A stretch of DNA of 64,000 bases from Pyrobaculum ferrireducens (GTDB taxonomy: Archaea; Thermoproteota; Thermoprotei; Thermoproteales; Thermoproteaceae): positions 62,001 through 126,000 of the forward strand of contig NC_016645.1 in assembly GCF_000234805.1 (NCBI RefSeq), read 5' to 3'. Numbering within the stretch: position 1 is the stretch's first letter; each line of letters begins with the position of its first letter. Shown here in pieces: positions 9,648 to 17,979 of this stretch. The notes under the pieces are model-generated. The model was not told the DNA's origin. It saw nothing but the letters and a program-made list of their open reading frames with translations, and searched no databases. Position numbers and translations under genes: made by a program.

Positions 9648-10223
9648 ATGCGTCTTGACAAATACAAAACCGCGCTGAAAAGGGTGGCGAAGAGTCTGAA
9701 TGAGAAAGGCGTCGAGCATGTGCTGATCGGAAGCGCAATCTTGCCATTTCTCTATAATATAGACTACGACCCCAGGGACTTGGATATTTTTGTAATTAAC
9801 AAATCCACAGTGTTGGATAACGAGCTGTTTGAAGAAATTGCCGAGGAAAACGACTGGGATATGGGCACCTCTGACCACGGCACTATATACTACGAGTTGA
9901 TAGTGGGTGGGGAGACCGTAAGGGTAGATCTGCTGGAGAATATCCTAGACATATATATACCGCCGGAGCTTTTGGCAGATCTCAGAGAGGTCGATGTCGA
10001 CGGCATCAGGGTTAGGGCTATCGGGCTGGAGCAACTCCTCGTCTTGAAGGCCAAGATAGCGACTAAGGAGGCTGAGGATTTCATAAACGAGGTGGCTAGG
10101 TACGTGCTGGAGCGCGGCATCAAGCTCGACTACGACAAGATAAGGAAATACGCCGGTGCGTATCCTGAAGACGCCGAAGGTATTTTGAAGAGGCTTAGGA
10201 GAAACGGGATCTACGTAGAATAA
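9648..10223 (+). CDS. Minimal nucleotidyltransferase-fold protein
   Basis: 191 residues. The region GVEHVLIGSAILPFLY...PRDLDIFV matches the GS...DxD core of pol-beta-type nucleotidyltransferases (Asp pair in DLDIF), and a third acidic residue may be in VRVDLLE. The C-terminal half is helical (LEQLLVLKAKIATKEAEDF) like the DUF of standalone archaeal NTases. Such proteins may be the toxin half of MNT/HEPN pairs or adenylylate a target, but no HEPN partner is adjacent, so the role is open. Small ORF context: divergent from pgk and 31 bases upstream of thrS. Confidence 0.6.
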   Translation: MRLDKYKTALKRVAKSLNEKGVEHVLIGSAILPFLYNIDYDPRDLDIFVINKSTVLDNELFEEIAEENDWDMGTSDHGTIYYELIVGGETVRVDLLENILDIYIPPELLADLREVDVDGIRVRAIGLEQLLVLKAKIATKEAEDFINEVARYVLERGIKLDYDKIRKYAGAYPEDAEGILKRLRRNGIYVE

Positions 10224-10254
10224 ACAGTTATAAAATAGGCGGAAGGCGGGTAGT

Positions 10255-12078
10255 ATGAGAGTTCTCTACATACACGCCGAGCGTTTTAGCTGGGAGCCTA
10301 GAGAACCGGCTCTCGACATCAGAGACGAGCCGTCTTCCGGAGCCGCCTCTAACGCCTTGGTGGTCTTCGTCTCGGTGGAGAGGGGCGACACCGCAGACGA
10401 GGGTTTTCTAAAGGCCGTGGCGGGCGACGTGGTGGACATGGCGAGGAGGGTCAAGGCGGCCTCGGTGGTTATATACCCCTACGCCCACCTCTCCAGCGAC
10501 TTAGCTAGGCCTTACGTGGCGAGGGAGGTGCTAGATAAGCTGTATGAAGCGGTAAAGTCACAGTTCGGCGACGGGGTCTACAAGGCGCCCTTTGGCTACT
10601 ACAAAGCCTTCGAGCTGAAGTGCCTCGGCCACCCGCTTTCGGAGCTCAGCCGGAGTTTTAAGCCTGGCGAGTCTAGGAGCGAGAATAAGGCGGAGGAGAA
10701 GAGGGACTACTACGTAATCATCACGCCGGCGGGGGAGGAGCACGACCCCGCCAAGTTCGACTACAGCGGCTACGGCGATTTAAAAGCTTTGGTGGAGAAG
10801 GAGGTTTTTAAGAAAGAGCTGGGCGGGGGGGAGCCCAGGTACCTGGACTACCTCAGGAAATTCGGCTTTGAGTGGGAGACTATGTCAGACGCCGGCCATA
10901 TGCGCTACGCGCCGGAGGCCACCATCATGATGGAGCTGGTTGAGGACTACGCCTACATAGTGGCCAAGTCGCTGGGGATCCCGGTGTTTAAGATCAGAGG
11001 CACCAACATGTTTAAACTCTCGGAGCGCGCCATTGAGTCCCACGCGAGGCTCTTCGGCGAGAGGCTCTACATCGTGGAGTCCGACACAGATTTGATACTT
11101 AGATACGCCGCCTGCTTCCAGCAGTTCGCCATGGCGAAGGACTGGGTCATAAGCTACAGACACCTCCCCTTCGGGATGTTGGAAATAGCCGACTCCTACC
11201 GCCACGAGCAACCCGGCGAGACGGTGCTCCTGTTTAGACTTAGGCGTTTCTACATGCCCGACCTCCACATATTTACAAAAGACCTGGGAGAGGCTATTGA
11301 GGTCACCTACAAACTCCACGAGGCTATATTTAGAGAAATTGGGAAGCTGGGGAGGACCTACGTCTCTCTATACAACGTCACAGAGGACTTCTACAAGACC
11401 CACAGGAGCTACCTAGCCGAGCTGGCCAGGAGGGAGGGCAAGCCCATTTTGGTGAGGGTCCTCCCCGGGCAGAGGTACTATTGGGTGCTCAACGTGGAGT
11501 TCCACATAGTGGACGAGCTGGGGCGGCCTAGGGAAATCGCCACTTTTCAAATAGACGTGGGCAACGCCCAGCGCTTCGGCATTAAGTACGTAGATGAAAA
11601 CAACCAGGTGAGGCACCCCGTCATTATCCACACAGCCATCTTAGGCAGTGTGGAGAGGTACCTCTACGCGGTGTTCGACACCATGGCCCTGGCGGAGAGG
11701 CAGGGCAGGTCTCCGAGGCTACCCACGTGGCTCTCGCCGGTGCAGGTACGCGTAATCCCCGTCTCTAGAGAGAACTTGAAATACGCCATGGCCGTTGCCG
11801 ACTACCTAGAGGCCGAGGGCATCCGCGTCGACGTCGACGACAGGGAGGAGACTTTGTCGAAGAGGATTAGAGACGCCGAGACCAGCTGGGTGCCCTACAT
11901 CGCCGTAGTCGGGGCCAGGGAGGAGGCCGAGGGGGTCTTGGCTGTTAGGGAGAGGGGCGGGGGGCAGTACAAGGCGAAGCCGGAGGAGCTTGCGGCGAAG
12001 ATCAAGGAGGAGCTTAGGGGCTATCCACAGAGGCCTCTCTACATGCCGAGGCTCCTAAGCCAGAGGCCGTCGCGGTAG
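10255..12078 (+). CDS. thrS: Threonyl-tRNA synthetase, archaeal type
   Basis: 607 residues. The N-terminus MRVLYIHAERFSWEPREPAL is that of the archaeal D-Tyr-deacylase-like editing domain, here with KxExxHPLSELSR near residue 120. The class II catalytic core follows (GFEWETMSDAGHMRYAP, motif 2 region RHLPFGMLEIADSYRHEQ, then VLNVEFHIVDELGRP and a motif 3 region), and an anticodon-binding domain ends the protein (VRVIPVSRENLKYA, AEGIRVDVDDREETLSKRI). It charges tRNA-Thr and clears Ser-tRNA. One full-length gene, unlike the split catalytic/editing pairs of some crenarchaea. ATG 10255 has a TATA-like GTTATAAAAT 20-29 bases upstream. Confidence 0.93.
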   Translation: MRVLYIHAERFSWEPREPALDIRDEPSSGAASNALVVFVSVERGDTADEGFLKAVAGDVVDMARRVKAASVVIYPYAHLSSDLARPYVAREVLDKLYEAVKSQFGDGVYKAPFGYYKAFELKCLGHPLSELSRSFKPGESRSENKAEEKRDYYVIITPAGEEHDPAKFDYSGYGDLKALVEKEVFKKELGGGEPRYLDYLRKFGFEWETMSDAGHMRYAPEATIMMELVEDYAYIVAKSLGIPVFKIRGTNMFKLSERAIESHARLFGERLYIVESDTDLILRYAACFQQFAMAKDWVISYRHLPFGMLEIADSYRHEQPGETVLLFRLRRFYMPDLHIFTKDLGEAIEVTYKLHEAIFREIGKLGRTYVSLYNVTEDFYKTHRSYLAELARREGKPILVRVLPGQRYYWVLNVEFHIVDELGRPREIATFQIDVGNAQRFGIKYVDENNQVRHPVIIHTAILGSVERYLYAVFDTMALAERQGRSPRLPTWLSPVQVRVIPVSRENLKYAMAVADYLEAEGIRVDVDDREETLSKRIRDAETSWVPYIAVVGAREEAEGVLAVRERGGGQYKAKPEELAAKIKEELRGYPQRPLYMPRLLSQRPSR

Positions 12079-12095
12079 CTCTGACTGTCTGTTTA

Positions 12096-12272
12096 TTATG
12101 TTTTTCCGCACTGGCCTAGGGCGGTGCACACGGGCTCTAGCCTCATCAATGCGTCTAGGGCGCCGCCAGTGAGGCGTATCTGCTTTTTCTGTTTACTCCA
12201 GCTCTCCACGCCCAGCGTCTTCAGCACCGCAACCGTCCTCGCGTAGTCCGCCCCGCGCCTACGACACAAATG
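12096..12272 (-). pseudogene. PaREP2-like C-terminal gene fragment
   Basis: The minus strand encodes RRRGADYARTVAVLKTLGVE followed by SWSKQKKQIRLTGGALDALM and LEPVCTALGQC, then a stop at 12096-12098; no start and no upstream gene body remain. The ALDALMxxExVCxALGxC ending recurs at 50390-50450, where it follows other PaREP2-like pieces. I assign it to the Pyrobaculum PaREP2 repeat family from memory of that family, without a search. The broken end lies 6 bases from the duplicated speH tail at 12279, suggesting a rearrangement junction. Confidence 0.5.
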
Positions 12273-12278
12273 TAGTAG

Positions 12279-12329
12279 CTATCCCCCAAGCGGTTCACCG
12301 TCAACTACTCGGACCGTTCATATAAGTAA
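12279..12329 (+). repeat. 51-bp duplicate of the speH 3' end
   Basis: Exact copy of 12757-12807, the last 16 codons plus stop of the decarboxylase gene, starting CTATCCCCCAAGCGG and ending CATATAAGTAA. It lies 91 bases upstream of the intact gene's ATG, in the same orientation, and is not itself part of a reading frame. It abuts the truncated PaREP2-like fragment. The bases on both sides differ from those of the original, so the copied unit is sharply bounded. Confidence 0.9.
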
Positions 12330-12420
12330 CTCTCGAAGCTCCTGAGCCAGAGGTTTGTGAGTAACCGATATATTTATTCAAGCGAAAAGTTTATATAGGG
12401 GTACCTACGGCGCGGTCGCA

Positions 12421-12807
12421 ATGCAAGCAACAACCCAAGCCCAGACGAAAACCCCCGTGGTGGGTAAGCACGTCTACGGCGAGCTATACGGCGTCGACGA
12501 GGGGTTGCTCCGAGACGAAGACCGACTCCGAAGGGTCGTTATAGAGGCCGCCCATATAGCCAACATGCACCTGGTGGAGGTAAACTCGTGGAGGTTTAAA
12601 GGCGGCGACAAGGAGGGGGTTTCCGTAATCGCGCTCGTGCTGGAGAGCCACATTGCGATCCACACCTGGCCAACCTACGGATTTGCTACTGTAGACGTCT
12701 ATACATGCGGCGAACACTCCGACCCGATGGCAGCCTTTAGATACATAGTATCGCAACTATCCCCCAAGCGGTTCACCGTCAACTACTCGGACCGTTCATA
12801 TAAGTAA
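12421..12807 (+). CDS. speH: Pyruvoyl-dependent S-adenosylmethionine/arginine decarboxylase proenzyme
   Basis: 128 residues, SpeH family. The proenzyme cleaves itself between Glu75 and Ser76 in LESHIAIHTWP; Ser76 becomes the pyruvoyl cofactor. GFATVDVYTCG contains the conserved Cys96. The family makes decarboxylated AdoMet for polyamines, but in crenarchaea a close paralogue is an arginine decarboxylase (known from Sulfolobus), and I cannot tell from this sequence alone which substrate is used. The longer N-terminus (residues 1-20) resembles the arginine-type enzyme. Promoter: TATA-like GTTTATATAG about 25-34 bases before ATG 12421. Its 3' end is duplicated upstream. Confidence 0.88.
   Translation: MQATTQAQTKTPVVGKHVYGELYGVDEGLLRDEDRLRRVVIEAAHIANMHLVEVNSWRFKGGDKEGVSVIALVLESHIAIHTWPTYGFATVDVYTCGEHSDPMAAFRYIVSQLSPKRFTVNYSDRSYK
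12757..12807 (+). repeat. Parent copy of the 51-bp direct repeat (within speH)
   Basis: The in-gene copy of the repeat at 12279-12329. It covers the C-terminal codons of the decarboxylase, including KRFTVNYSDRSYK and the TAA. The repeat distance is 478 bases. Confidence 0.9.
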
Positions 12808-12827
12808 TCCTTCTCTTCTTTTTCCCC

Positions 12828-13739
12828 GTGTCCAACATTCTACTCATCGTACTGTGGCGTAGGGCTGAGGACCTGCCCTTGGACATCCGCGAAAAGGCGG
12901 CTTACGTCGGCACCGCGTATTCGGCAGACGTAGTGAACCACGTCGTCAAGGCTCTCTACGAGATCTATACACACGTCGACACGGTGGTTGTATACGGGCC
13001 TGATCTCAGCGGCGCGGGCGACTACGTTGTGCAGGCTCTGAGGGGTGAATGTAACGACGCTGTGAGAGTCCCCTGTCAATACATAAAAGAGCTCGGGGTC
13101 CAAGTGGTGGATCTCAGATGGAGAGACGACAACACGCTGAGGGAGGTCGTGGCGATGCTCTATAAGCCAAGGAATACGCCCGCTAGGGAGAGGCGCGAGG
13201 TGGCTCTAGAGCCTCCGGACAAAAGGCTACAGTACCGTGGACCCCATGTGATCTACGACCCGGACCCCGCCACGCTGAGGGCCAAGGCTGTCGACTATAT
13301 CTTGACCTACGGCGTCGAGACTAGAGACGTCATCTACAGCGTCCTGATACTACAACGTGGAGACGGCGGGGGCTACGCGGCGGGGCCGTGCGACCTCTTA
13401 GAAGACTGGCCCTGCGGCTTGGGGAGAGCCGACGTTTTCATGGCCACCCCGGCGTACGTCAAGAAACGGGAGCTACAAAAAGCGGCCGCCTTAGTCGATG
13501 TGGGGATCTACGGAAGAGATGTATACGACCCACACGGCAATTTCGTCTTGGCCGACTCGCTGTATCACTACAGCCCCCGCGGCGTGTTGCTTAGACAGAT
13601 AGAGCTGACAGAGGTCAACGTAAGGAGAGAGGCGCAGAAGCTGTTGCCAGACCACGCGTTCTACCTGGGAAGGGAATACGCAGCCTATAGAATACTAAAA
13701 GAAAGATATGTACAAGACAGGTGGAAAGGCGAATTCTGA
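12828..13739 (+). CDS. Conserved archaeal protein of unknown function (DUF4346-like C-terminus)
   Basis: 303 residues. The N-terminal part NILLIVLWRRAEDLP...DTVVVYGPDLSGAG reads as an alpha/beta domain. The C-terminal part has DPHGNFVLADSLYHYS, then a helix ending with the YLGREYAAYRILKERYVQD block. That late block resembles the DUF4346 region of archaeal proteins annotated as thymidylate-synthase-like or methyltransferase-associated, but I am not certain. The true thymidylate synthase here is the ThyX at 56652-57392, so a ThyA role is unlikely. Starts at GTG 12828, 20 bases after speH, probably co-transcribed. Confidence 0.5.
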   Translation: MSNILLIVLWRRAEDLPLDIREKAAYVGTAYSADVVNHVVKALYEIYTHVDTVVVYGPDLSGAGDYVVQALRGECNDAVRVPCQYIKELGVQVVDLRWRDDNTLREVVAMLYKPRNTPARERREVALEPPDKRLQYRGPHVIYDPDPATLRAKAVDYILTYGVETRDVIYSVLILQRGDGGGYAAGPCDLLEDWPCGLGRADVFMATPAYVKKRELQKAAALVDVGIYGRDVYDPHGNFVLADSLYHYSPRGVLLRQIELTEVNVRREAQKLLPDHAFYLGREYAAYRILKERYVQDRWKGEF

Positions 13740-13741
13740 AA

Positions 13742-14704
13742 TTAGATACGTTTCAAAAAGTCTAGAATTCTTTCAGCTACTTCTCTTGGGGAACCGTACT
13801 TACCTTTCACAAGCGCGTAGTGGTGGCTCTGCCAGTATATGTCTGTTCTCTCGGCGGCTTGCGGTAGGAGTTCCACCAGCTCTGCCCTAAGCCCCTCGTC
13901 GAAATATCTGGCGAGAGAACTACGCGGCACGGCCCACACAGCTCTTAGATCTAGCAACGCCTTTAACACGTCGTGATCCACATAACCACGTCTCAGGGGG
14001 TCTACTATCTTGCGCCTAGCCTTCTCCGCCAGTTGCCAAGCCACTGAAGAGATTTTAAAGCCGCCGTACAGCTCAACGGGCGGATTTAGCTCGACCGAGA
14101 CGCCAATTCTGAGAAAGTCTACCCTGGGCGTGTCGACGCCCAGAATTTCTGCCGACATTCTCTTCACCTCAGCAACAACGTCGTAGCCGACCTCCACGCC
14201 CATACGCCGTAGGTAAGTCCACAGAGGCACACCAGACCACCTAGTCACCACAGGCACCCTCAGCGGCAGTAGGTATGGAAAGACGTCTTTCTCAACGTCG
14301 TGTTCAAACAAACCGAAATAGACATGCCTCCCCACCCATACAGCAACTGCGTATCCCTCCTCTACCAGCTCGCGGTTCGTCTCTGCCACCATTTCTAACA
14401 CAGAAAGTTTAGAAGTAGGCGTAGGCGGAGCGGTATCTACATCAAATGTAAATCTAGGCGGCTCTCCTACGTCGGGCAACACGACGTAGTTTATCGAGAA
14501 GCCGCCTCCGATAACGAAGCCGCGTCTATTCATAATCTGGGAATACCTAATCATGTAGGCCACCCTCTCGCCATCAGAAAGCAGTTGCTGAGACGGGGCG
14601 TGCGGCCAGCCCAGCCGTGTCAGTACCTGCCTAATCTCGTCGATGGTAGGGACTAGGCGCAGAACCTCTCTAAATTGACGTAATGTCTCTCGCCCCATCC
14701 TCAA
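13742..14704 (-). CDS. AbiEii/MenT-like nucleotidyltransferase (toxin-like)
   Basis: 320 residues. A GG-containing motif (RRGFVIGGGFSINYVVLPD) followed by RFTFDVDTAPP matches the GG...RxTxDxD core of AbiEii-type nucleotidyltransferases, the toxin half of type IV toxin-antitoxin systems. In place of the usual KxxAxxxRxKxRDxxDL there is a divergent helix around WQLAEKARRKIVDPLRRG and VDHDVLKALLDL, so the protein is a distant member. It overlaps the end of the upstream gene 14670-15152 by 35 bases, as expected for an antitoxin-toxin pair. It converges on the 12828 gene with a 2-base gap. Confidence 0.55.
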   Translation of the reverse strand: MRMGRETLRQFREVLRLVPTIDEIRQVLTRLGWPHAPSQQLLSDGERVAYMIRYSQIMNRRGFVIGGGFSINYVVLPDVGEPPRFTFDVDTAPPTPTSKLSVLEMVAETNRELVEEGYAVAVWVGRHVYFGLFEHDVEKDVFPYLLPLRVPVVTRWSGVPLWTYLRRMGVEVGYDVVAEVKRMSAEILGVDTPRVDFLRIGVSVELNPPVELYGGFKISSVAWQLAEKARRKIVDPLRRGYVDHDVLKALLDLRAVWAVPRSSLARYFDEGLRAELVELLPQAAERTDIYWQSHHYALVKGKYGSPREVAERILDFLKRI

Positions 14705-15152
14705 GTATATACCCCGTCGCCCACCTAGCTACGTAGTTAAGCCACGGGAGAAATTCCTCGCGGTAAGGGTCAAAGGCCCCCCAGGAGACGCTCCGACCTC
14801 TCAGCAACATGTCCCACACCACCAACGCGGCCAGAATAGCCCTGCCCCGCGGCCCAGACAGCGCGTAGATCTTATCCACGTCGTAGAGCCCCCGAGACCA
14901 CAACAAATCCACAAGATAGGGCCCAGCCTCTCCATAACTTAAAATATCTGCATAACACTGCTCCACAGTACAAACATAGCCGCCGTAATCCGGAGAATAC
15001 TCCACCTCTCGCCTATCCATATCATTGACATATACATCCGCCTTAACAAAACCCCGAGCCTTCACATCCGCGATCACCATAACTCTGTAAAATCCCACCG
15101 CCTTCTTCAACCAGGGAATTACGTAGTAAAACACTGCCCCACTCACTAACAA
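14670..15152 (-). CDS. Partner of the AbiEii-like protein, possible antitoxin
   Basis: 160 residues. The segment EYSPDYGGYVCTVEQCYADIL, followed by PYLVDLLWSRG and RGRAILAALVVWDML, is laid out like the C-terminal domain of AbiEi antitoxins (cognate binding with a PEY/GG motif, then a helix that tests for RLG-like features). No N-terminal winged helix is evident, so if it is an antitoxin it may not bind DNA. The link rests mainly on overlap with the nucleotidyltransferase gene, so it is an inference. The start at 15152 is AT-rich upstream; a 235-base stretch separates it from tRNA-Ser. Confidence 0.4.
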   Translation of the reverse strand: MLVSGAVFYYVIPWLKKAVGFYRVMVIADVKARGFVKADVYVNDMDRREVEYSPDYGGYVCTVEQCYADILSYGEAGPYLVDLLWSRGLYDVDKIYALSGPRGRAILAALVVWDMLLRGRSVSWGAFDPYREEFLPWLNYVARWATGYILEDGARDITSI

Positions 15153-15387
15153 ATCACAGCCTAATAAATTAAAATCTTAATTCTAGCCAGGTGCGCCCCC
15201 ACGTCGGGCGCCCGCCTATGCGTGCCGCCTACACGCCCCAGCCCACATGCGGCGCCGCACTGTAGCAAGCCCTGTCTGGGATCTATGTCGTTTGAAACCC
15301 CGCCGTCATATTGCCTACTCTACGCCTAGCCCTCAAGATCCTCACAGCATTATGATTTACGGATTTAAGAGAGGCTGTGAAGAAAAG

Positions 15388-15483
15388 CGCCGGGGGTGGG
15401 ATTTGAACCCACGCCCCCTCGCGGGGACGGGATCTCCTGCGAGGCCTCAAGTCCCGCGCCTTGGGCCGCTCGGCCACCCCGGC
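15388..15483 (-). tRNA. tRNA-Ser(UGA) with a 12-nt intron
   Basis: The minus strand reads GCCGGGGTGGCCGAGCGGCC and ends CCCACCCCCGGC plus discriminator G. The acceptor arms pair fully, and a long variable arm (CCCC...GGGG) and a GTGGG-TTCAAAT-CCCAC T arm are clear. The anticodon stem CGGGA pairs with TCCCG only if 12 bases after CTTGAG are an intron, which sets the loop anticodon to TGA at the usual 37/38 intron site. G73 supports Ser over Leu (archaeal Leu has A73). No CCA is encoded. TATA-like TTTTTAATATAG lies 24-36 bases upstream. Confidence 0.85.
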
Positions 15484-15744
15484 TATCAACACACAACACG
15501 TCCTATATTAAAAACTTGTCCAAAGAGACTGGCTTACAGACTGTTCTTAAACTTTGTATACGATTCACTGAGAGGTATAGGCGTATTTAAAAAAGCGACT
15601 GGAGTGCCACTACATTTTTGGAACCAGCTCTATGTACTTACTAACGAGGACCTTACGTATGGCATATAGTTCCTCTATGTTTTTCCTTAAGCCGAGTAAA
15701 ATAGAACCTTCATGTAACTTTTAAACAAGTACGTAAGTGGAAAT
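15484..15744. other. Gene-free spacer between tRNA-Ser and the Nudix gene
   Basis: Holds the tRNA promoter and, at 15719-15726, a TATA-like TTTTAAAC for the Nudix gene. The minus strand between about 15600 and 15715 encodes GLRKNIEELYAIRKVLVSKY and then a stop after VPKM; this helical end could be a gene remnant but has no start, and I do not recognise it. Nothing else found. Confidence 0.4.
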
Positions 15745-16203
15745 ATGAATGGCCCGGGCGGGCCCCAGAAGCGCTTGGATAGGCGTCCGCCTCATGTAGT
15801 TGCTTCTCACCTTTTCTTAGTGGAAGACGGGAGGATTCTTTTCCTAAAGCGTAGGAACACCGGCTATTTTGACGGATACTACAGCGTGCCTGCTGGACAT
15901 GTCGAGGAGGGCGAGACCGCGGTTCAAGCGGTTATCCGCGAGGCGCGTGAAGAGCTGGGGATAACGCTTAGGTCTGTGGAGTTTGCATACGTCATGCATA
16001 GGTTCGAGGGCCACTACCGCGTCGACTTCTTCTTCAAGGCGCTGGAGTATAAGGGCGTGCCTACAAACGCAGAGCCGGAGAAGGCGGAGCACCTCGCCTA
16101 CTTTAAACTGGACTCGCTCCCAGGTAACGTAGTGCCTTATGTTAAAAAAGCGGTGGCCGACTACTTCCTACATGGCAGGACCTACGGCGAGTTTTTCCTA
16201 TAA
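15745..16203 (+). CDS. Nudix hydrolase
   Basis: 152 residues. A complete Nudix box is present: GHVEEGETAVQAVIREAREE followed by LGI, fitting G-x5-E-x7-REUxEExGU, so the metal-binding Glu residues are intact. The family cleaves nucleoside diphosphates linked to another moiety, such as oxidised nucleotides or ADP-sugars; the substrate cannot be read from this sequence. VASHLFLVEDGRILFLKR forms the first strands of the fold. The start ATG 15745 fits the TATA box 18-26 bases upstream. The MFS gene overlaps its end by 32 bases. Confidence 0.88.
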   Translation: MNGPGGPQKRLDRRPPHVVASHLFLVEDGRILFLKRRNTGYFDGYYSVPAGHVEEGETAVQAVIREAREELGITLRSVEFAYVMHRFEGHYRVDFFFKALEYKGVPTNAEPEKAEHLAYFKLDSLPGNVVPYVKKAVADYFLHGRTYGEFFL

Positions 16204-16684
16204 CGCATTGGTCGCCTGCCTCGCTCTAATACAGGCGTCTTACGCCTCAGACGCCGTCTACCTAGCCTACGTGCTTGACCCCGCCAGATTCTTCGGCGTC
16301 TTTCTGTGGTACTACCTATCGCTCGCCATGTCGAGGATCCTCTCCGGCTATTTTGTAGATCTGTTAGGCGGCGGCGCCCTTCTCCGCACGTCGTTGGCGA
16401 TGCAGATCGCGGCCAGCGTTTTTACAGGCTTTTCAGACGACTACTACCTGCTTTCGCTAGGCCGTTTTTTAAGGGGGTTCGCCACCAGCGCCATGATAGT
16501 TGGAGTGCTGGAAGGCTCCGCCCATATACACTTCAGAAAGCTATACGGCTACACGGAGCTAGCCATGGCGGCGGGCTACCTCTCGGCATATATAGCCCCG
16601 CGGCCGGTTATCTACGCTCTCTACATTCTCCTCACGGCGCTGTTTCTCCCCCGCCAAAATGCAGAGCGGGCGTGTGGATTTTAG
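16172..16684 (+). pseudogene. MFS transporter, N-terminal half (frame-split)
   Basis: About 170 residues with six hydrophobic helices, from NALVACLALIQASY to VIYALYILLTALFL. It has a loop after helix 2 (SGYFVDLLGG) resembling the MFS signature and an RFLRG motif. It ends at 16684 just where the second half opens in another frame at 16659. Removing one C from the C5 run at 16648-16652 joins the halves into one 12-helix protein of about 355 residues. The alternative, two separately made six-helix halves, is possible but rare. Start chosen at ATG 16172; ATG 16139 lies deep in the Nudix gene. Confidence 0.6.
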
Positions 16685-17240
16685 ATTGGCTATTTCCCGG
16701 GGGATTATTCCAGTGGCAGTCTCCGAATTTTTTCTCAACATGGGGCTGGCTTTGACAGTCCCGGTGGCTTTGAAGATTTCGGTAGGCGAGTCGCTACTCC
16801 CAGCCGCACTCTCGGCCTCGGTTTTAATAAGGGCGTTTGTACAGCTTGCGGCCCGGTCCGAGTTCAAGGCGGAGGAAGTCGCCGTATTTAGAGTTGTCGA
16901 GGCTTTTCTCCTCTACCTACTTTCGGTACTTAGAGGAGTTGAGGCCGCCCTAGTCTATTTCGCCGTCAACATAATGGCTGGCGCATACAGAGCCTCGGTT
17001 GGGCTAATTATTCGGAGATCCGCCGAGAGAGGTGGGGATTTGGGTTTCCACTACTTCATGAGAGATCTAGGCGCGCTGGCGGGCGCGGCTGTGGGCATGT
17101 GGATGCCTTATGCGATATTTATTGCAGTATCTACGGCGTATGTATCCTCGGCGCTTGTGCTCGCAACAACAAGGCCAGGCCGCATCGCGTGCGATCTTAG
17201 GCGAGGGGCTGTGGCGAACTGCGGTGGCCGTTGTCTTTAG
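16659..17240 (+). pseudogene. MFS transporter, C-terminal half (frame-split)
   Basis: 193 residues with about six hydrophobic helices (VAVSEFFLNMGLAL, LLPAALSASVLIRAF, VVEAFLLYLLSVLRG, ALVYFAVNIMAGAYRAS and two near the end). It corresponds to the second bundle of a major-facilitator transporter. An ATG at 16659 could start it independently, but the 26-base overlap and the precise 6+6 helix split fit a frameshift at the C5 run better. The substrate is unknown. Its end overlaps the convergent mobB gene by 4 bases. Confidence 0.6.
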
Positions 17241-17680
17241 TCTGCGACCTTCCTGCCTCTGTATGTCGCTACTACTGCGAGGACTTTGCAGATGTCCTCC
17301 TCTACACACCTAACCTCGACCTCTCCTTCTGGGCCTTCAATAACTACGTCGGCGTCGGGGGGCGGATCTGGGCCTATGTGGATTTTGTAGCCGACTTTTT
17401 TGTCGCGGAGTCCCTCCACCACCACATAATCAGCGTCTACATCTCTGCAGTCTATAGAGCGGGTGTAGAGTACATATATCTCGCCGTTGTAGAACAAGAC
17501 CTTGTCCGCCCCGGCCCTCCTCAGCCTGTGCGTGTCTTTGGTGGGGGGCTCGGGGTCGTGGTGGCTTATCTTTATGGCGGCCACGGTGTATCCCTCCTCT
17601 TTTAACTTTGCAATTATTTTCTCAGCCAGCGCCGTCTTGCCCACGTCTTTGCCCCCGGTGAGCTGTATGACGCAGGTCAT
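17237..17680 (-). CDS. mobB: Molybdopterin-guanine dinucleotide biosynthesis adapter MobB
   Basis: 147-residue P-loop GTPase. The Walker A motif GGKDVGKTALAEKI is at residues 9-22 (GxxxxGKT), and KISHHDPEPPTKDTHRLRRA, with ADKVLFY after it, is the characteristic MobB block between switch regions. VVVEGLRDKK carries the Walker B-like acidic region. It supports attachment of GMP to molybdopterin for Mo/W enzymes, which are common in Pyrobaculum respiration. Overlaps padR by 4 bases (ATGA) and belongs to the ino1-padR-mobB operon. Confidence 0.88.
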   Translation of the reverse strand: MTCVIQLTGGKDVGKTALAEKIIAKLKEEGYTVAAIKISHHDPEPPTKDTHRLRRAGADKVLFYNGEIYVLYTRSIDCRDVDADYVVVEGLRDKKVGYKIHIGPDPPPDADVVIEGPEGEVEVRCVEEDICKVLAVVATYRGRKVAD

Positions 17681-17979
17681 GTGAGGAGTTGTAACAAGTT
17701 GCGGAGGTCATCTACGACGTGTTTTAACTTCTCTCTCGCCTCTTCCGAGGGGGCGTATAGCTTCCTCCCTTCCCTCTCCACCTCCACCAGGACGCCGTCG
17801 GCGACCATCCGCTTAATGAGGACGTAGCCATATACGGCGCTGATGTTGAAGCCGAGCCTCCTCAGCTCCTGTATTATTGCGTATCCATGTAGCGGCCCCC
17901 TCTTGTCAAGTGTACTCACTACATATAGCCAGAGGTTGCCCTGGCCTATGCAACGTTTAAACCGCTGGTATGCCCTCAT
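17677..17979 (-). CDS. PadR-like winged-helix transcriptional regulator
   Basis: 100 residues. GNLWLYVVSTLDKRGPLHGY (residues 14-33) followed by AIIQELRR, then YGYVLIKRMVADGVLVEV, is the PadR winged-helix with its HGY signature. The C-terminal helix is short, as in single-domain PadR proteins that dimerise. It likely represses a nearby promoter, perhaps its own operon. Sits between ino1 and mobB with 4-base overlaps on both sides, so all three are co-expressed. Confidence 0.8.
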   Translation of the reverse strand: MRAYQRFKRCIGQGNLWLYVVSTLDKRGPLHGYAIIQELRRLGFNISAVYGYVLIKRMVADGVLVEVEREGRKLYAPSEEAREKLKHVVDDLRNLLQLLT

